Translations under genes and position numbers: made by a program
Shown here: one piece after another, positions 1-7,703 of the stretch
Layout of the letters: each line of letters starts with the position of its first letter
How positions within the stretch are numbered: the stretch's first letter is position 1
The notes under the pieces: generated by a model
What the model was told of the DNA's origin: nothing
The model's input: only the letters and a program-made list of their open reading frames with translations
The model's database searches: none
From: JADJLQ01 sp034439915
Lineage (GTDB): Bacteria > Bacteroidota > Bacteroidia > Chitinophagales > Saprospiraceae
Length of the DNA: 19,958 bases
Reading direction: 5' to 3'
NCBI GenBank assembly: GCA_034439915.1
Contig: JAWXBI010000289.1
Coordinates: forward strand, 1 to 19,958

Positions 1-79
1 GTTCGGAGTACCCGGGGCTCCGAGCATCGGAGCACGGCCATTACTGACCACCCCGATCTCAATCGGGGCGTGTCTACCA
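1..79 (-). pseudogene. Partial tRNA-Leu-like copy with rebuilt anticodon and T arms
   Basis: On the minus strand this repeats three blocks of the neighbouring tRNA-Leu exactly: the D-loop/D-stem 3' half (69-79, matching 149-159), the variable arm (32-50, matching 113-131), and the acceptor 3' half with trailer (1-18, matching 82-99). The offset is 80-81 bp. It lacks the 5' acceptor strand and the 5' half of the D arm, so it cannot fold as a complete tRNA. The segments between the blocks are not decayed copies. The anticodon arm is a perfect 7-bp hairpin with a TGAG loop (51-68), and the T arm a perfect 7-bp hairpin with a 3-nt loop (17-33) lacking the TTC of a T loop. It is not a working tRNA-Leu(GAG): with a 5-bp stem the anticodon loop would be 8 nt. 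It may be the first unit of an array continuing off the window. Confidence 0.7.
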
Positions 80-159
80 GAGTTCGGAGTACCCGGGGCG
101 GGACTTGAACCCGCACGGCCATTACTGACCACAGGATTTTAAGTCCTGCGTGTCTACCA
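1..159. repeat. Tandem direct repeat, period about 81 bp, derived from tRNA-Leu
   Basis: Two units share three identical blocks of 18, 19 and 11 nt (1-18/82-99, 32-50/113-131, 69-79/149-159), separated by two unlike hairpin segments (17-33 and 51-68 against 98-114 and 132-148). The right-hand unit is part of the intact tRNA-Leu; the left-hand one is the tRNA-like partial copy. The window begins exactly on the first base of a repeat block, which would fit a contig that broke inside a longer array, though coincidence is possible. Confidence 0.75.
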
Positions 160-175
160 ATTCCACCACCTGGGC
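90..175 (-). tRNA. tRNA-Leu(TAA)
   Basis: A class II tRNA of 86 nt without an encoded CCA. It decodes UUA (and probably UUG by wobble). The acceptor strands are at 169-175 (5') and 91-97 (3'), with one apparent A-C mismatch at the fifth pair. The D stem is GTG/CAC, the anticodon stem is CAGGA/TCCTG with loop CTTAAAA (anticodon TAA), the long variable arm has a GGTC/GGCC stem, and the T arm is GCGGG-TTCAAGT-CCCGC. The discriminator base is A, as expected for leucine. It lies 83 nt downstream of tRNA-Gly on the same strand, so the two are probably co-transcribed from the promoter at 345-375. Confidence 0.95.
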
Positions 176-258
176 ATATCAATTGTCAAAAGGCTACGAT
201 CCAATTTTAAAACTGAATGAATTAACTGTTGACTTTTAACTATTAACCCTTGCCGTCG

Positions 259-331
259 AGCGGAAAACGAGACTCGAACTCGCGACCCCAACCTTGGCAA
301 GGTTGTGCTCTACCAACTGAGCTACTTCCGC
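259..331 (-). tRNA. tRNA-Gly(GCC)
   Basis: A 73-nt class I tRNA without an encoded CCA. The acceptor stem is GCGGAAG/TTTCCGC, including a terminal G-U pair; the D-arm core is AGCTCAGTTGGTAGAGC; the anticodon loop TTGCCAA carries GCC; the T arm is GCGAG-TTCGAGT-CTCGT; and the discriminator is T, the usual base for glycine. It decodes GGC and GGU. It is the first gene after a strong promoter ending about 14 nt upstream. Confidence 0.97.
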
Positions 332-344
332 TTAAAAGAAAATG

Positions 345-375
345 CAAAGATAAAAAATTATTCTTTTCGCGCAAA
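345..375 (-). promoter_or_regulatory. Bacteroidota-type promoter of the tRNA operon
   Basis: Read on the minus strand: TTTG at 375-372, a 19-nt spacer, then TATCTTTG at 352-345. This is an exact match to the known Bacteroidota primary sigma consensus (-33 TTTG, -7 TAnnTTTG). The start of transcription would fall about 6-8 nt before the 5' end of tRNA-Gly, leaving a very short leader for RNase P to remove. Confidence 0.8.
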
Positions 376-431
376 CGATTAAAAAAATATAACAGGATCG
401 GTATTGAACAATACTCTACCGGTTTAAAGGA

Positions 432-932
432 TCACTTTTCATACAATAACACTCCATGGGCCATGAACTTGAGTTCTTCTTTTGGCTCGGTAATCGCTGC
501 GATCTCATCTTTTGAGGCCCCTTTGTCTTCTGCATAATGCCGGAGTTCGTCGACCGGAGTAATTTCTTTAAACATAAATCCATCCATGACTACTTTTTTG
601 CCGGCACAATCCTTGGGAACAAAAAACGCGTAATCTTTAAACTTAACAAAAACAGACTCTCCATTACCGGTTTCGGAAACTACATTCATCCAACATCCTT
701 TGGCCTGACAGACTTCATCCACTACCCCGGTTAATTTTAATGGCAAACTGTCCATACCCTCCAGCATTTGTTGGGCTGTTTCTAAACTTACAAAACCGGC
801 TTCATCGATGTCGGCACCGAATGATTTGACAAGCATCGTTGAAGAGGTGTTATTCGTAAGGGACTCGCTGGTAGGCACATTTTTACAACTAAAACAGGCC
901 ATTAATACCATCCCTAAAATCGACTTGTACAT
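432..932 (-). CDS. DUF4920 family lipoprotein
   Basis: 166 aa. The N-terminus is a short hydrophobic signal with a lipobox-like LMAC ending at Cys13 (a second Cys, C16, follows), so it is probably a lipoprotein of the cell envelope. The rest resembles the DUF4920 family: a hydrophobic beta-rich region containing the VCQAKGCWM motif (C75 and C80), a further Cys at 109, and a C-terminal helix-turn near EDKGASKDEIAA. The function of the family is not established. The gene is divergent from the MORN/caspase gene and follows an exact TAnnTTTG box. Family assignment is by remembered motif, not by search. Confidence 0.8.
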   Translation of the reverse strand: MYKSILGMVLMACFSCKNVPTSESLTNNTSSTMLVKSFGADIDEAGFVSLETAQQMLEGMDSLPLKLTGVVDEVCQAKGCWMNVVSETGNGESVFVKFKDYAFFVPKDCAGKKVVMDGFMFKEITPVDELRHYAEDKGASKDEIAAITEPKEELKFMAHGVLLYEK

Positions 933-948
933 TCTTTTGAAATTTTCG

Positions 949-956
949 CAAAGTTA
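949..956 (-). promoter_or_regulatory. Candidate -7 box of the DUF4920 gene
   Basis: TAACTTTG on the minus strand is an exact TAnnTTTG match, 17-24 nt upstream of the ATG. No TTTG lies at the expected 19-21 nt spacing; the nearest is 13 nt away. This is therefore half a promoter signature. Confidence 0.4.
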
Positions 957-1017
957 AATATTTTAAAAACAAATCTATTGTTACAATATCCAATAACATC
1001 TTGTTATTTAAATAATC

Positions 1018-2709
1018 ATGATTAAACCATTCCTCGTTTCCATCACCTGCATATTCATAACTCTTAGCCTGAATGGACAATGCCTCCAGGGCAATTGTGT
1101 AACCGGAGTGGGGACCTACGTTTACCCCAGCGGAGCAAAATACAGCGGTCAGTTTCTCAACTCCCGGATTCAGGGAATCGGTACCTTATGGATGAACAAT
1201 GGAAATGTCTATTCCGGTCAGTGGAACAATAATTACCGGGAAGGCAAAGGTAAAATGGTCTTCAAAAATGAAGATGTATTTACCGGTGATTTTTTTCGTT
1301 CTAAAATGCAGGGAGTGGGCACCATGCGATTTTCTGCAGGAGGACAATATTCCGGTGAATGGATGGATGATTTACCCCATGGAAAAGGAAGGTATACCTA
1401 TGCCAATGGCGAACGATATGAAGGTCTTTTAACCTTTGGAAAGCGCAGCGGCTATGGTAAATACACTTATGAAGACGGATCTATATACGATGGCCAGTGG
1501 CGTGACAATCGTCGGGAAGGTCTGGGCAGCCTGGCTCAATCCGATGGAAAAAATCTTTCCGGCCTTTGGCAATCCGACCAGTTCCAGTCCAGTCAGCACC
1601 TCCCGGCTACCGACCCAGCTTCCGAGACGCTGTTGGCGGCAAACAATTCAAATGCTGTCAACCCCACCACTACCGCATCGAATACTCCGTTAAAAAACTG
1701 TAATGAGGAAAGATGTATGTACGGCATGGGGTTTTATGTCTACAAAGATGGATCAAAATATGTAGGGCCTTTTAAAAATGGCAATCCTTATGGCAGGGGT
1801 ATAGTTTATTATGCTACCGGTGACCGCTATGAAGGTGAATGGGACGATATTGCTCCTCAAGGCGAAGGAATCATGTATTTTACCAGCGGCAGGGTATTTG
1901 CCGCGATCTGGAACAGGGGCCGCCCCGTGAAACCCCTGGACAATAGGCCACCGCTGCGGTCAAGACCAGAAATCAAACCACAGATAGATGATGAAATCAG
2001 GATTTGGGCTGTCATCGTAGGAGTAGCCCGTTACAATCATATGCCTGTGTTAAAATACTCCGATGATGATGCCTATCAGATATATGCCTTCCTTAAAAGT
2101 CCCGAAGGTGGAGCTATTCCAGACCATCAAATCAAAGTATTGATCGATGAAGACGCAACCCGAACAAAAATCATTGATGTCCTTCAGGAACAATTTGGCA
2201 AGGCAGACAAAAACGATGTGGTCTTACTTTATTATTCCGGCCATGGTATAAATGGTGCTTTTCTACCCATAGATTTTGATGGATACAACAACAAATTATA
2301 CCACGATGAGATCAATGAGATCATGGAACAATCTGAAGCCAAACACAAATTATGTATGATTGACGCCTGTTACGCAGGAAGCATGACTGAAGTCAAAGCC
2401 GATTTTACCGCTTCGCTCAATCAATATTACAGCATCCTGAATGCCGAAAAAGGAGGTACCGCTTTTATGCTTTCCTGTAAAAACAAAGAAGTATCGCTGG
2501 AAGATAGCGGACTCCGCCAGGGGATCTTCAGCCATTTTCTGATCCGGGGGCTCAAAGGGGAAGCGGACCATGACCATAATAAAATCGTCAGCGTTCAGGA
2601 ACTGTTCAACTTTATCAATACCCAGGTCAGGGTATACACCGGCAATCTTCAGAATCCGGTCATGGAAGGAACATATAATCCAAATATGCCGGTAGCTATA
2701 TTGCGGTAA
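1018..2709 (+). CDS. Exported MORN-repeat protein with a C-terminal caspase-like (C14) peptidase domain
   Basis: 563 aa. A signal peptide (about residues 1-20) suggests export to the periplasm or surface. Residues about 30-185 hold some six or seven MORN repeats (pattern YxGxWxxxxxxGxG), then a Ser/Thr/Asn-rich linker (about 186-226), a second block of about three MORN repeats (234-298), a Pro/Arg-rich hinge, and a peptidase C14-like p20 domain from about residue 327. The catalytic dyad is present: H409 in YYSGHG and C451 in DACYAGS, so it may be active, probably with basic-residue specificity like other bacterial metacaspases (inference). Each MORN block is introduced by a C-x4-C pair (C22/C27 and C228/C233), which suggests an internal duplication. 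MORN repeats bind lipids or proteins in other systems; the partner here is unknown. Confidence 0.9.
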   Translation: MIKPFLVSITCIFITLSLNGQCLQGNCVTGVGTYVYPSGAKYSGQFLNSRIQGIGTLWMNNGNVYSGQWNNNYREGKGKMVFKNEDVFTGDFFRSKMQGVGTMRFSAGGQYSGEWMDDLPHGKGRYTYANGERYEGLLTFGKRSGYGKYTYEDGSIYDGQWRDNRREGLGSLAQSDGKNLSGLWQSDQFQSSQHLPATDPASETLLAANNSNAVNPTTTASNTPLKNCNEERCMYGMGFYVYKDGSKYVGPFKNGNPYGRGIVYYATGDRYEGEWDDIAPQGEGIMYFTSGRVFAAIWNRGRPVKPLDNRPPLRSRPEIKPQIDDEIRIWAVIVGVARYNHMPVLKYSDDDAYQIYAFLKSPEGGAIPDHQIKVLIDEDATRTKIIDVLQEQFGKADKNDVVLLYYSGHGINGAFLPIDFDGYNNKLYHDEINEIMEQSEAKHKLCMIDACYAGSMTEVKADFTASLNQYYSILNAEKGGTAFMLSCKNKEVSLEDSGLRQGIFSHFLIRGLKGEADHDHNKIVSVQELFNFINTQVRVYTGNLQNPVMEGTYNPNMPVAILR

Positions 2710-2830
2710 TGGGTATTCCTTTATAAAACATCCCCTGATTTCCTGTTCATATTATAATTAATTTTAATTTAATATCCGTTTCATCTTCAATTAACCTTTA
2801 AGTCTGAAGTTTGACTTAAAATCAGGTTGA

Positions 2831-3715
2831 ATGAAAAAGAACAACCCGGAAGTGGTCGTGCTCAGCGATGTTCACTTAGGAACTTATGGCTGTCATGCCA
2901 ATGAATTATTAATTTATCTCCAATCCATTAAACCGAGGATACTCGTTTTAAACGGGGATATCGTCGACATCTGGAATTTTAATAAAAGGTATTTTCCGCT
3001 ATCCCATACGGAAGTACTCCGAAAGCTCCTCAAAATGGCCCGTCAGGGGGTCAAAATCTATTATATACCCGGCAACCACGATGAAACGTTGAGAAAATAC
3101 CTGGACCTGAGAATGGGCAATATCAAAATTGTGGATAAACTTATTTTGGAACTCGATGGCAATAAACATTGGATTTTCCACGGAGATGTTTTTGATGCCA
3201 CCACTAAAGGCAGTGCTAAAATCATCGCCATGCTCGGGGGCAAAGGATACGATCTGCTCATCCTCCTCAATCACGCAATTAACAAATTTCTCGCCTTTTT
3301 GGGCAAACCCAAAATGAGTTTGTCCAAAAAAATAAAATCCAGTGTAAAACGAGCGGTTTCCTGGATAGACAATTTTGAAAATACAGCGATCGAACTGGCT
3401 ATTGCCCACCAGTATGAGTATGTGATCTGCGGCCATATCCACCAACCACAAAAACGTACAGAATATTTAAATAAAGGTCAAACTACTTACCTCAACAGCG
3501 GTGATTGGGTGGAAAACCTGACTGCCCTTGAATATGAAAATAAAGAATGGTCCATTTATCATTTTAACCCGGCAGATTATATAAAAACAAAAAATATTGC
3601 TGAAACTAAAAAAACACAGATGGTAAAAGAACAAATTCCCATGTCCCTGAAGCAAGCCAATCCTGATCTGATCGGAAGTTTTGAGGTGATGGTTAATCAG
3701 GCTACCGAACCATGA
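2831..3715 (+). CDS. LpxH-like calcineurin-type metallophosphoesterase (UDP-2,3-diacylglucosamine diphosphatase-like)
   Basis: 294 aa, with no signal peptide or membrane segment. The metal-binding motifs are in order: D13-x-H15 (SDVHLG), G42-D43, G81-N-H-D84-E, H117-G-D, and G201-H-I-H204. The combination of GNHDE, HGD and GHIHQP, and the length, point to the LpxH/UDP-2,3-diacylglucosamine hydrolase branch, which cleaves the lipid A precursor to lipid X plus UMP. Other substrates are possible in this large family. Its stop codon overlaps the start of the next gene (ATGA), so the two are coupled. A C-terminal tail of about 35 residues (KNIAETKKTQ onward) goes beyond the fold. No convincing promoter is seen in the 121 nt upstream. 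Confidence 0.85.
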   Translation: MKKNNPEVVVLSDVHLGTYGCHANELLIYLQSIKPRILVLNGDIVDIWNFNKRYFPLSHTEVLRKLLKMARQGVKIYYIPGNHDETLRKYLDLRMGNIKIVDKLILELDGNKHWIFHGDVFDATTKGSAKIIAMLGGKGYDLLILLNHAINKFLAFLGKPKMSLSKKIKSSVKRAVSWIDNFENTAIELAIAHQYEYVICGHIHQPQKRTEYLNKGQTTYLNSGDWVENLTALEYENKEWSIYHFNPADYIKTKNIAETKKTQMVKEQIPMSLKQANPDLIGSFEVMVNQATEP

Positions 3716-4767
3716 AAATATTGTATGCCGTACAAGCCACGGGTAATGGACATCTGAGTCGTGCCATTCAGGTCACCCCGTATTTGCAAAAATTTGGGCA
3801 AGTCGATATTTTTCTCAGTGGCAACAACTCTACCCTTCCGGTTGACCTCCCGGTAGCCTTTAGAAGCCGGGGTATATCGTTGTTTAATGATAGCCGGGGA
3901 GGCCTGGATTTTATAAAAATATTAAAGAAAAATAACTGGATCAAAGCCCTTACAGAAGCCAGGCAATTACCTGTCGAAAAGTATGACCTCATCATAAATG
4001 ATTTTGAACCCATTTGCTCCAGAGCTTGCAGGTTAAAAAATAAAACTTCTGTGCAACTCAGCCACCAGGCTAGTTTTCAAAGTTCCTTAACTCCCAGGCC
4101 TGACCATATCAATCGGTTAGGCGAAGCGATTTTCAGCTATTATGCATCATCCAGCAGTTATATTGGTTTGCATTTTCAACACTATGATCATTTTATTTTA
4201 TCGCCAGTGATAAAAAAGTCAATGATGGAAGCTTCACCGGCGGACTTAGGTCACATCACCGTTTATTTGTTTGGTTTTGACCGGGCCTATTTTGAATACC
4301 AGTTCCACCGCCTGCCCCATCTCCATTTTCATTGTTTTATCGCAGGTATTTCAGCTATTGAAAAAAGCAAAAACATCATTTTTTTCCCTATTGATACGAA
4401 TGAATTTACGCAGAGCCTGCTGACCTGTCATGGAATAATCACCGGAGCGGGTTTTGAAACCCCCGCGGAAGCGCTTTACCTCGGCAAAAGATTGTTTTGT
4501 ATTCCCTGTAAAAACCATTATGAACAATACTGCAATGCGGCTGCATTAAAAAGGCTGGGTATCCCTATCCTCCCACCCGGTGAAAGAAATCAATTAAGTG
4601 AAAAAATAAATGGCTGGCTCAACCTGGACTTTAGCAGGACCAATCTGGTCCCGAATAATCTTACAGAAACGATTTACAGCCTGGTGAATACCTATTCGAA
4701 TTCTGGTAAGTGGGAAGAACCCCCTCAAATCCAGGACCCATTTTGGCCCATGCTCCAGCCCCTTTAA
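3712..4767 (+). CDS. GT1/GT28-like glycosyltransferase (GT-B fold)
   Basis: 351 aa. The N-terminus MKILYAVQATGNGHLSRA is the glycine-rich acceptor-side loop typical of MurG/UGT-like GT-B enzymes. The C-terminal half contains ITGAGFETPAEALYLGKR (about 243-260) and a later H-x-E/Q-Q stretch (about 269-272), the usual nucleotide-sugar binding region of this superfamily. No signal peptide is seen. The start overlaps the stop of the LpxH-like gene by 4 nt, so joint work in envelope glycolipid synthesis is a fair inference. Donor and acceptor cannot be told from sequence. Confidence 0.82.
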   Translation: MKILYAVQATGNGHLSRAIQVTPYLQKFGQVDIFLSGNNSTLPVDLPVAFRSRGISLFNDSRGGLDFIKILKKNNWIKALTEARQLPVEKYDLIINDFEPICSRACRLKNKTSVQLSHQASFQSSLTPRPDHINRLGEAIFSYYASSSSYIGLHFQHYDHFILSPVIKKSMMEASPADLGHITVYLFGFDRAYFEYQFHRLPHLHFHCFIAGISAIEKSKNIIFFPIDTNEFTQSLLTCHGIITGAGFETPAEALYLGKRLFCIPCKNHYEQYCNAAALKRLGIPILPPGERNQLSEKINGWLNLDFSRTNLVPNNLTETIYSLVNTYSNSGKWEEPPQIQDPFWPMLQPL

Positions 4768-4791
4768 ATCCGGATAAAAAAGGGAATTTCA

Positions 4792-4823
4792 TCTGCGGGA
4801 TAATACAGGAAGTCGTACATTTG
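4792..4823 (+). promoter_or_regulatory. Candidate promoter of the SurA-type chaperone operon
   Basis: TACATTTG at 4816-4823 is an exact TAnnTTTG box. TCTG at 4792-4795, one mismatch from TTTG, lies 20 nt upstream. The ATG of the next gene is 20 nt downstream, so the leader would be only about 10-15 nt. Confidence 0.6.
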
Positions 4824-4842
4824 CAGCAAGAAAAAACCCTCT

Positions 4843-6819
4843 ATGAAGTTCTCAAAACGAATCAGTTATACTTTATTTTTATTCATTGTTTGTTTTGGAT
4901 TGACCAAAGCACAACAACCTGATGCTACCTTGTTTTCAGTCAACGGCAATCCGGTAGGGGTATCCGAGTTTTTATATATCTATGGAAAAAATAATGGAAA
5001 AGAAGCAGACTATTCCAGAAAATCACTGGAGGAATATCTTGAGTTGTACAAACGATTCAAACTAAAAGTAGCTAAAGCCCGTTCGCTAAAACTGGATACG
5101 ATCCCGGAACTCAACGAAGAGCTCAATACCTATAAACAGCAGGTTTCCAATTCCTATATCATGGACAAGGAAGTCACTGAACAATTAATACATGAAGTAT
5201 ATGAACGCCAGCGAAAGGACATTTCGGTTAAACATATTTTTTTTCAGCTACCCCCGAATCCCCTTCCTCAGGACACCTTAGTGACCTTTCAACGCGCAAT
5301 GAAAGCCTATGATATGTTACTGGGCGGTACTCCTTTTGGTAAAGTGGTACAAGAAAACTCAGACGACAGGACCAATATCAATCACAGCGGGGACCTCGGC
5401 TATGTGACGTCCATGTTGCCGGATGGTTTTTATGAGGTGGAAAACAAAATCTACAGCCTTCCTGTCGGAGAGACCTCTCTGCCAGTTCGCAGCAATGCAG
5501 GTTATCATATTTTGAGCGTAGATGCCATTCGCGAAGCCCGGCGTGAAATGGAGATCGCCCAGATTTTGATCAAAAAACCAACAGACCAGGAAAAAGACCA
5601 GGGAGGTAAACCCACCGCAGATAAAGTGTACGATATGATTATAAAGGGGACGGACTTCAGTCAAATGGTACAATCTTTTTCTGAAGATCCCACCACCAAA
5701 TCCAAAGACGGGTACATTGGATTTATTGGCATCAACCAATTTGAAAAAAATTTTGAAGATGCCATTTTTGCACTCGAAAAGGATGGCGATATTTCCAAAC
5801 CCATCGAATCAAGGGTCGGATGGCATATCATCAAAAGGATGAGTAAAAAAGAAGAATTACCCTATCCGGAAGCAAGGGAAAAAATAAAGGCAGCTGTGGA
5901 GGCGGACGGACGATTTGATTATGCCAGAAACCGGGTCATTGACAAAATAAAAACGTACAATCATTTTAAAATCAACCAAACCAATTTAACGGCTTTGATT
6001 GAAGCATTGCCGGCTGATTTTACTTCATTCACCTGGGAGGTAAATCAGGGGATTCCCGACAACGAATTGTTTAGCCTCGGCAATAATTCATACAAGGCCA
6101 GAGAGTTTGCCCAATACCTGAAAACGGATACTAAAAACCGACTTCAATACACCAATGGCACTCCGGCCAAACAGGTAGTCCCCGCTATTTTTCAAAATTA
6201 TGTAACAGAAAAGGTGATCCAATTTGAACAAAATCACCTGGCCAACACCTACCCGGAATTCAAAAACCTGATGAGGGAATATGAAGAAGGAATTTTATTA
6301 TTTGAAATCACCCGGCAGGCCGTCTGGGATAAAGCATCTTCAGATACGGTAGGGTTAAAAAAGTTTTTCGAAAAAAACCGGTCCAATTACAAATGGAAAG
6401 AACGCGCTTTGATTTCAGACTATACCGTTCGCAGTATGGATGAAGTCAGGATTAAATCGATCTATGAGGCCAGCAAGAAAAAAACGGCAGATAAAGTGGT
6501 CAAAGAATTTGACAAAATCCAACCCCCTGTCGTCACCTACGAAAAAGATTACCTGGAAAAAGAATCAGATGATATGAAAGCCCTGCCCTGGGTTGCCAAT
6601 CAGGTCACGCCGTATACCCTGGACAAAGAAAAGGGTACAGCCACCTGGCGAAAGGTGGAAAAAATACTTCCCGCACAAGCCAAGACTTTAGATGAATCCC
6701 GCGGTTATGTCATAGCCGATTATCAGGATTTTCTGGAAAAAGAATGGATTGGCCAGCTTCAAAAAGAATTCACCACGACCATTAATACCGCCGTTTTTGA
6801 ATCCCTCATTAAAAAATAA
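4843..6819 (+). CDS. Periplasmic peptidyl-prolyl isomerase/chaperone with two PpiC (parvulin) domains
   Basis: 658 aa. A signal peptide (about 1-23, ending TKAQ) directs it to the periplasm. A SurA-like N-terminal helical region (about 28-122) is followed by two parvulin-type rotamase domains: about 126-228 (VKHIFFQLP ... GDLGYVT ... GYHILSV) and about 233-333 (EIAQILIKKP ... GYIGFIG ... GWHIIKRM). The C-terminal 300 residues are lysine-rich and have no recognised domain. It probably helps fold outer membrane proteins. It is first in a run of three SurA-type genes and has its own promoter signature. Confidence 0.9.
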   Translation: MKFSKRISYTLFLFIVCFGLTKAQQPDATLFSVNGNPVGVSEFLYIYGKNNGKEADYSRKSLEEYLELYKRFKLKVAKARSLKLDTIPELNEELNTYKQQVSNSYIMDKEVTEQLIHEVYERQRKDISVKHIFFQLPPNPLPQDTLVTFQRAMKAYDMLLGGTPFGKVVQENSDDRTNINHSGDLGYVTSMLPDGFYEVENKIYSLPVGETSLPVRSNAGYHILSVDAIREARREMEIAQILIKKPTDQEKDQGGKPTADKVYDMIIKGTDFSQMVQSFSEDPTTKSKDGYIGFIGINQFEKNFEDAIFALEKDGDISKPIESRVGWHIIKRMSKKEELPYPEAREKIKAAVEADGRFDYARNRVIDKIKTYNHFKINQTNLTALIEALPADFTSFTWEVNQGIPDNELFSLGNNSYKAREFAQYLKTDTKNRLQYTNGTPAKQVVPAIFQNYVTEKVIQFEQNHLANTYPEFKNLMREYEEGILLFEITRQAVWDKASSDTVGLKKFFEKNRSNYKWKERALISDYTVRSMDEVRIKSIYEASKKKTADKVVKEFDKIQPPVVTYEKDYLEKESDDMKALPWVANQVTPYTLDKEKGTATWRKVEKILPAQAKTLDESRGYVIADYQDFLEKEWIGQLQKEFTTTINTAVFESLIKK

Positions 6820-6841
6820 CCCTACCCATTGAAGGGAGCTC

Positions 6842-7702
6842 ATGCATCAAACCATTACGTATTCGCTGATCTTCATCCTGACTTTAACCTGCTGGTATTG
6901 TCAGGTGCTGCAAAAAGAGCCGGTTAAACCAGACCCCTTGTTGGCAGAAGTGTATTCGAAAAAATTATATCTCAGCGACCTGGAAGGTATGTTTCCACCC
7001 GTATCTACCAAAGAAGACAGCGGCCAGATTATCTCCAATTTTACCACACGCTGGACCCAGGAACAGGTATTTTTAAGTGAGGCGGAAAAACATATACCTG
7101 CTGATTTGTCCATCGAACAGTTGCTTAAAAAATACAAAGAATCCTTAATCGGGCTCAATTTCCAGCAAAAACTCATCAATCAAAACCTCGATTCATCCGT
7201 GTCAGAAGAGGAAATCCGGGACTTTTATGAAAAAAATAAAGATCAATACCTACTCGAGACCTCTATAATTCGTTGTTACTTTGTGAAAATTCCCGGCAAT
7301 ATCAAAGAAATGAAAAGGGCCCGGGAATGGTGGGATGACCTCACCAAATACAACAAAAAAAGACTCGCCAGCCTCGCCGAAAAGTACAACGGTACTTACC
7401 ATCTGGAGGACAGCATCTGGCACAATGTCTCCGAAATCGAAACCCTCTTCCCCAAAGGCAGGATAAGCGCCAGGAACTGGACGAATAACGAACGATTGAG
7501 TATCAGTGACAACGAATATCAGTATTTTTTTAAGGTACTCGAATTGGTCTCCAAGCAGGAAAATGCACCGATTTCCTATGTAGCGGACAAAGCCAGATTG
7601 ATTATTCTGAACAAAAGAAAAAATAAACTCATCGAGGATTTTAAAACCAAATTGTACGAAACTGAATTAAGAAAAAATAATGTTAAAATATATCAACCCT
7701 AA
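6842..7702 (+). CDS. SurA-like periplasmic chaperone lacking a PPIase domain
   Basis: 286 aa. The N-terminus is a hydrophobic export signal (about 1-20) with two cysteines (C17, C20) but no convincing lipobox. Residues about 30-130 resemble the SurA N-terminal chaperone helices, including VSEEEIRDFYEKNKDQY, which normally precedes a PpiC domain. The parvulin signatures (HILI, GDLGW, GYHII) are absent; a diverged, charged segment takes their place, then a SurA-like C-terminal helix (DKARLIILNKRKNKL). A purine-rich GAAGGGAG lies just before the ATG, a Shine-Dalgarno-like site unusual in this window. It sits between two PPIase genes, so a role as a non-catalytic partner is an inference. Confidence 0.75.
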   Translation: MHQTITYSLIFILTLTCWYCQVLQKEPVKPDPLLAEVYSKKLYLSDLEGMFPPVSTKEDSGQIISNFTTRWTQEQVFLSEAEKHIPADLSIEQLLKKYKESLIGLNFQQKLINQNLDSSVSEEEIRDFYEKNKDQYLLETSIIRCYFVKIPGNIKEMKRAREWWDDLTKYNKKRLASLAEKYNGTYHLEDSIWHNVSEIETLFPKGRISARNWTNNERLSISDNEYQYFFKVLELVSKQENAPISYVADKARLIILNKRKNKLIEDFKTKLYETELRKNNVKIYQP

Positions 7703-7703
7703 A

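Noticed and set aside
1..79. A functional tRNA-Leu(GAG)
   Set aside because: GAG sits in the loop, but the 5' acceptor strand and half the D arm are missing, the T loop lacks TTC, and the anticodon loop would be 8 nt.
2999..3451. Minus-strand ORF of 150 residues
   Set aside because: It is antisense to the metallophosphoesterase, whose metal-binding motifs cover the same stretch.
7680..7703. Upstream ATG for surA
   Set aside because: It overlaps the preceding gene and puts charged residues ahead of a good signal peptide; the ATG at 7704 fits better.
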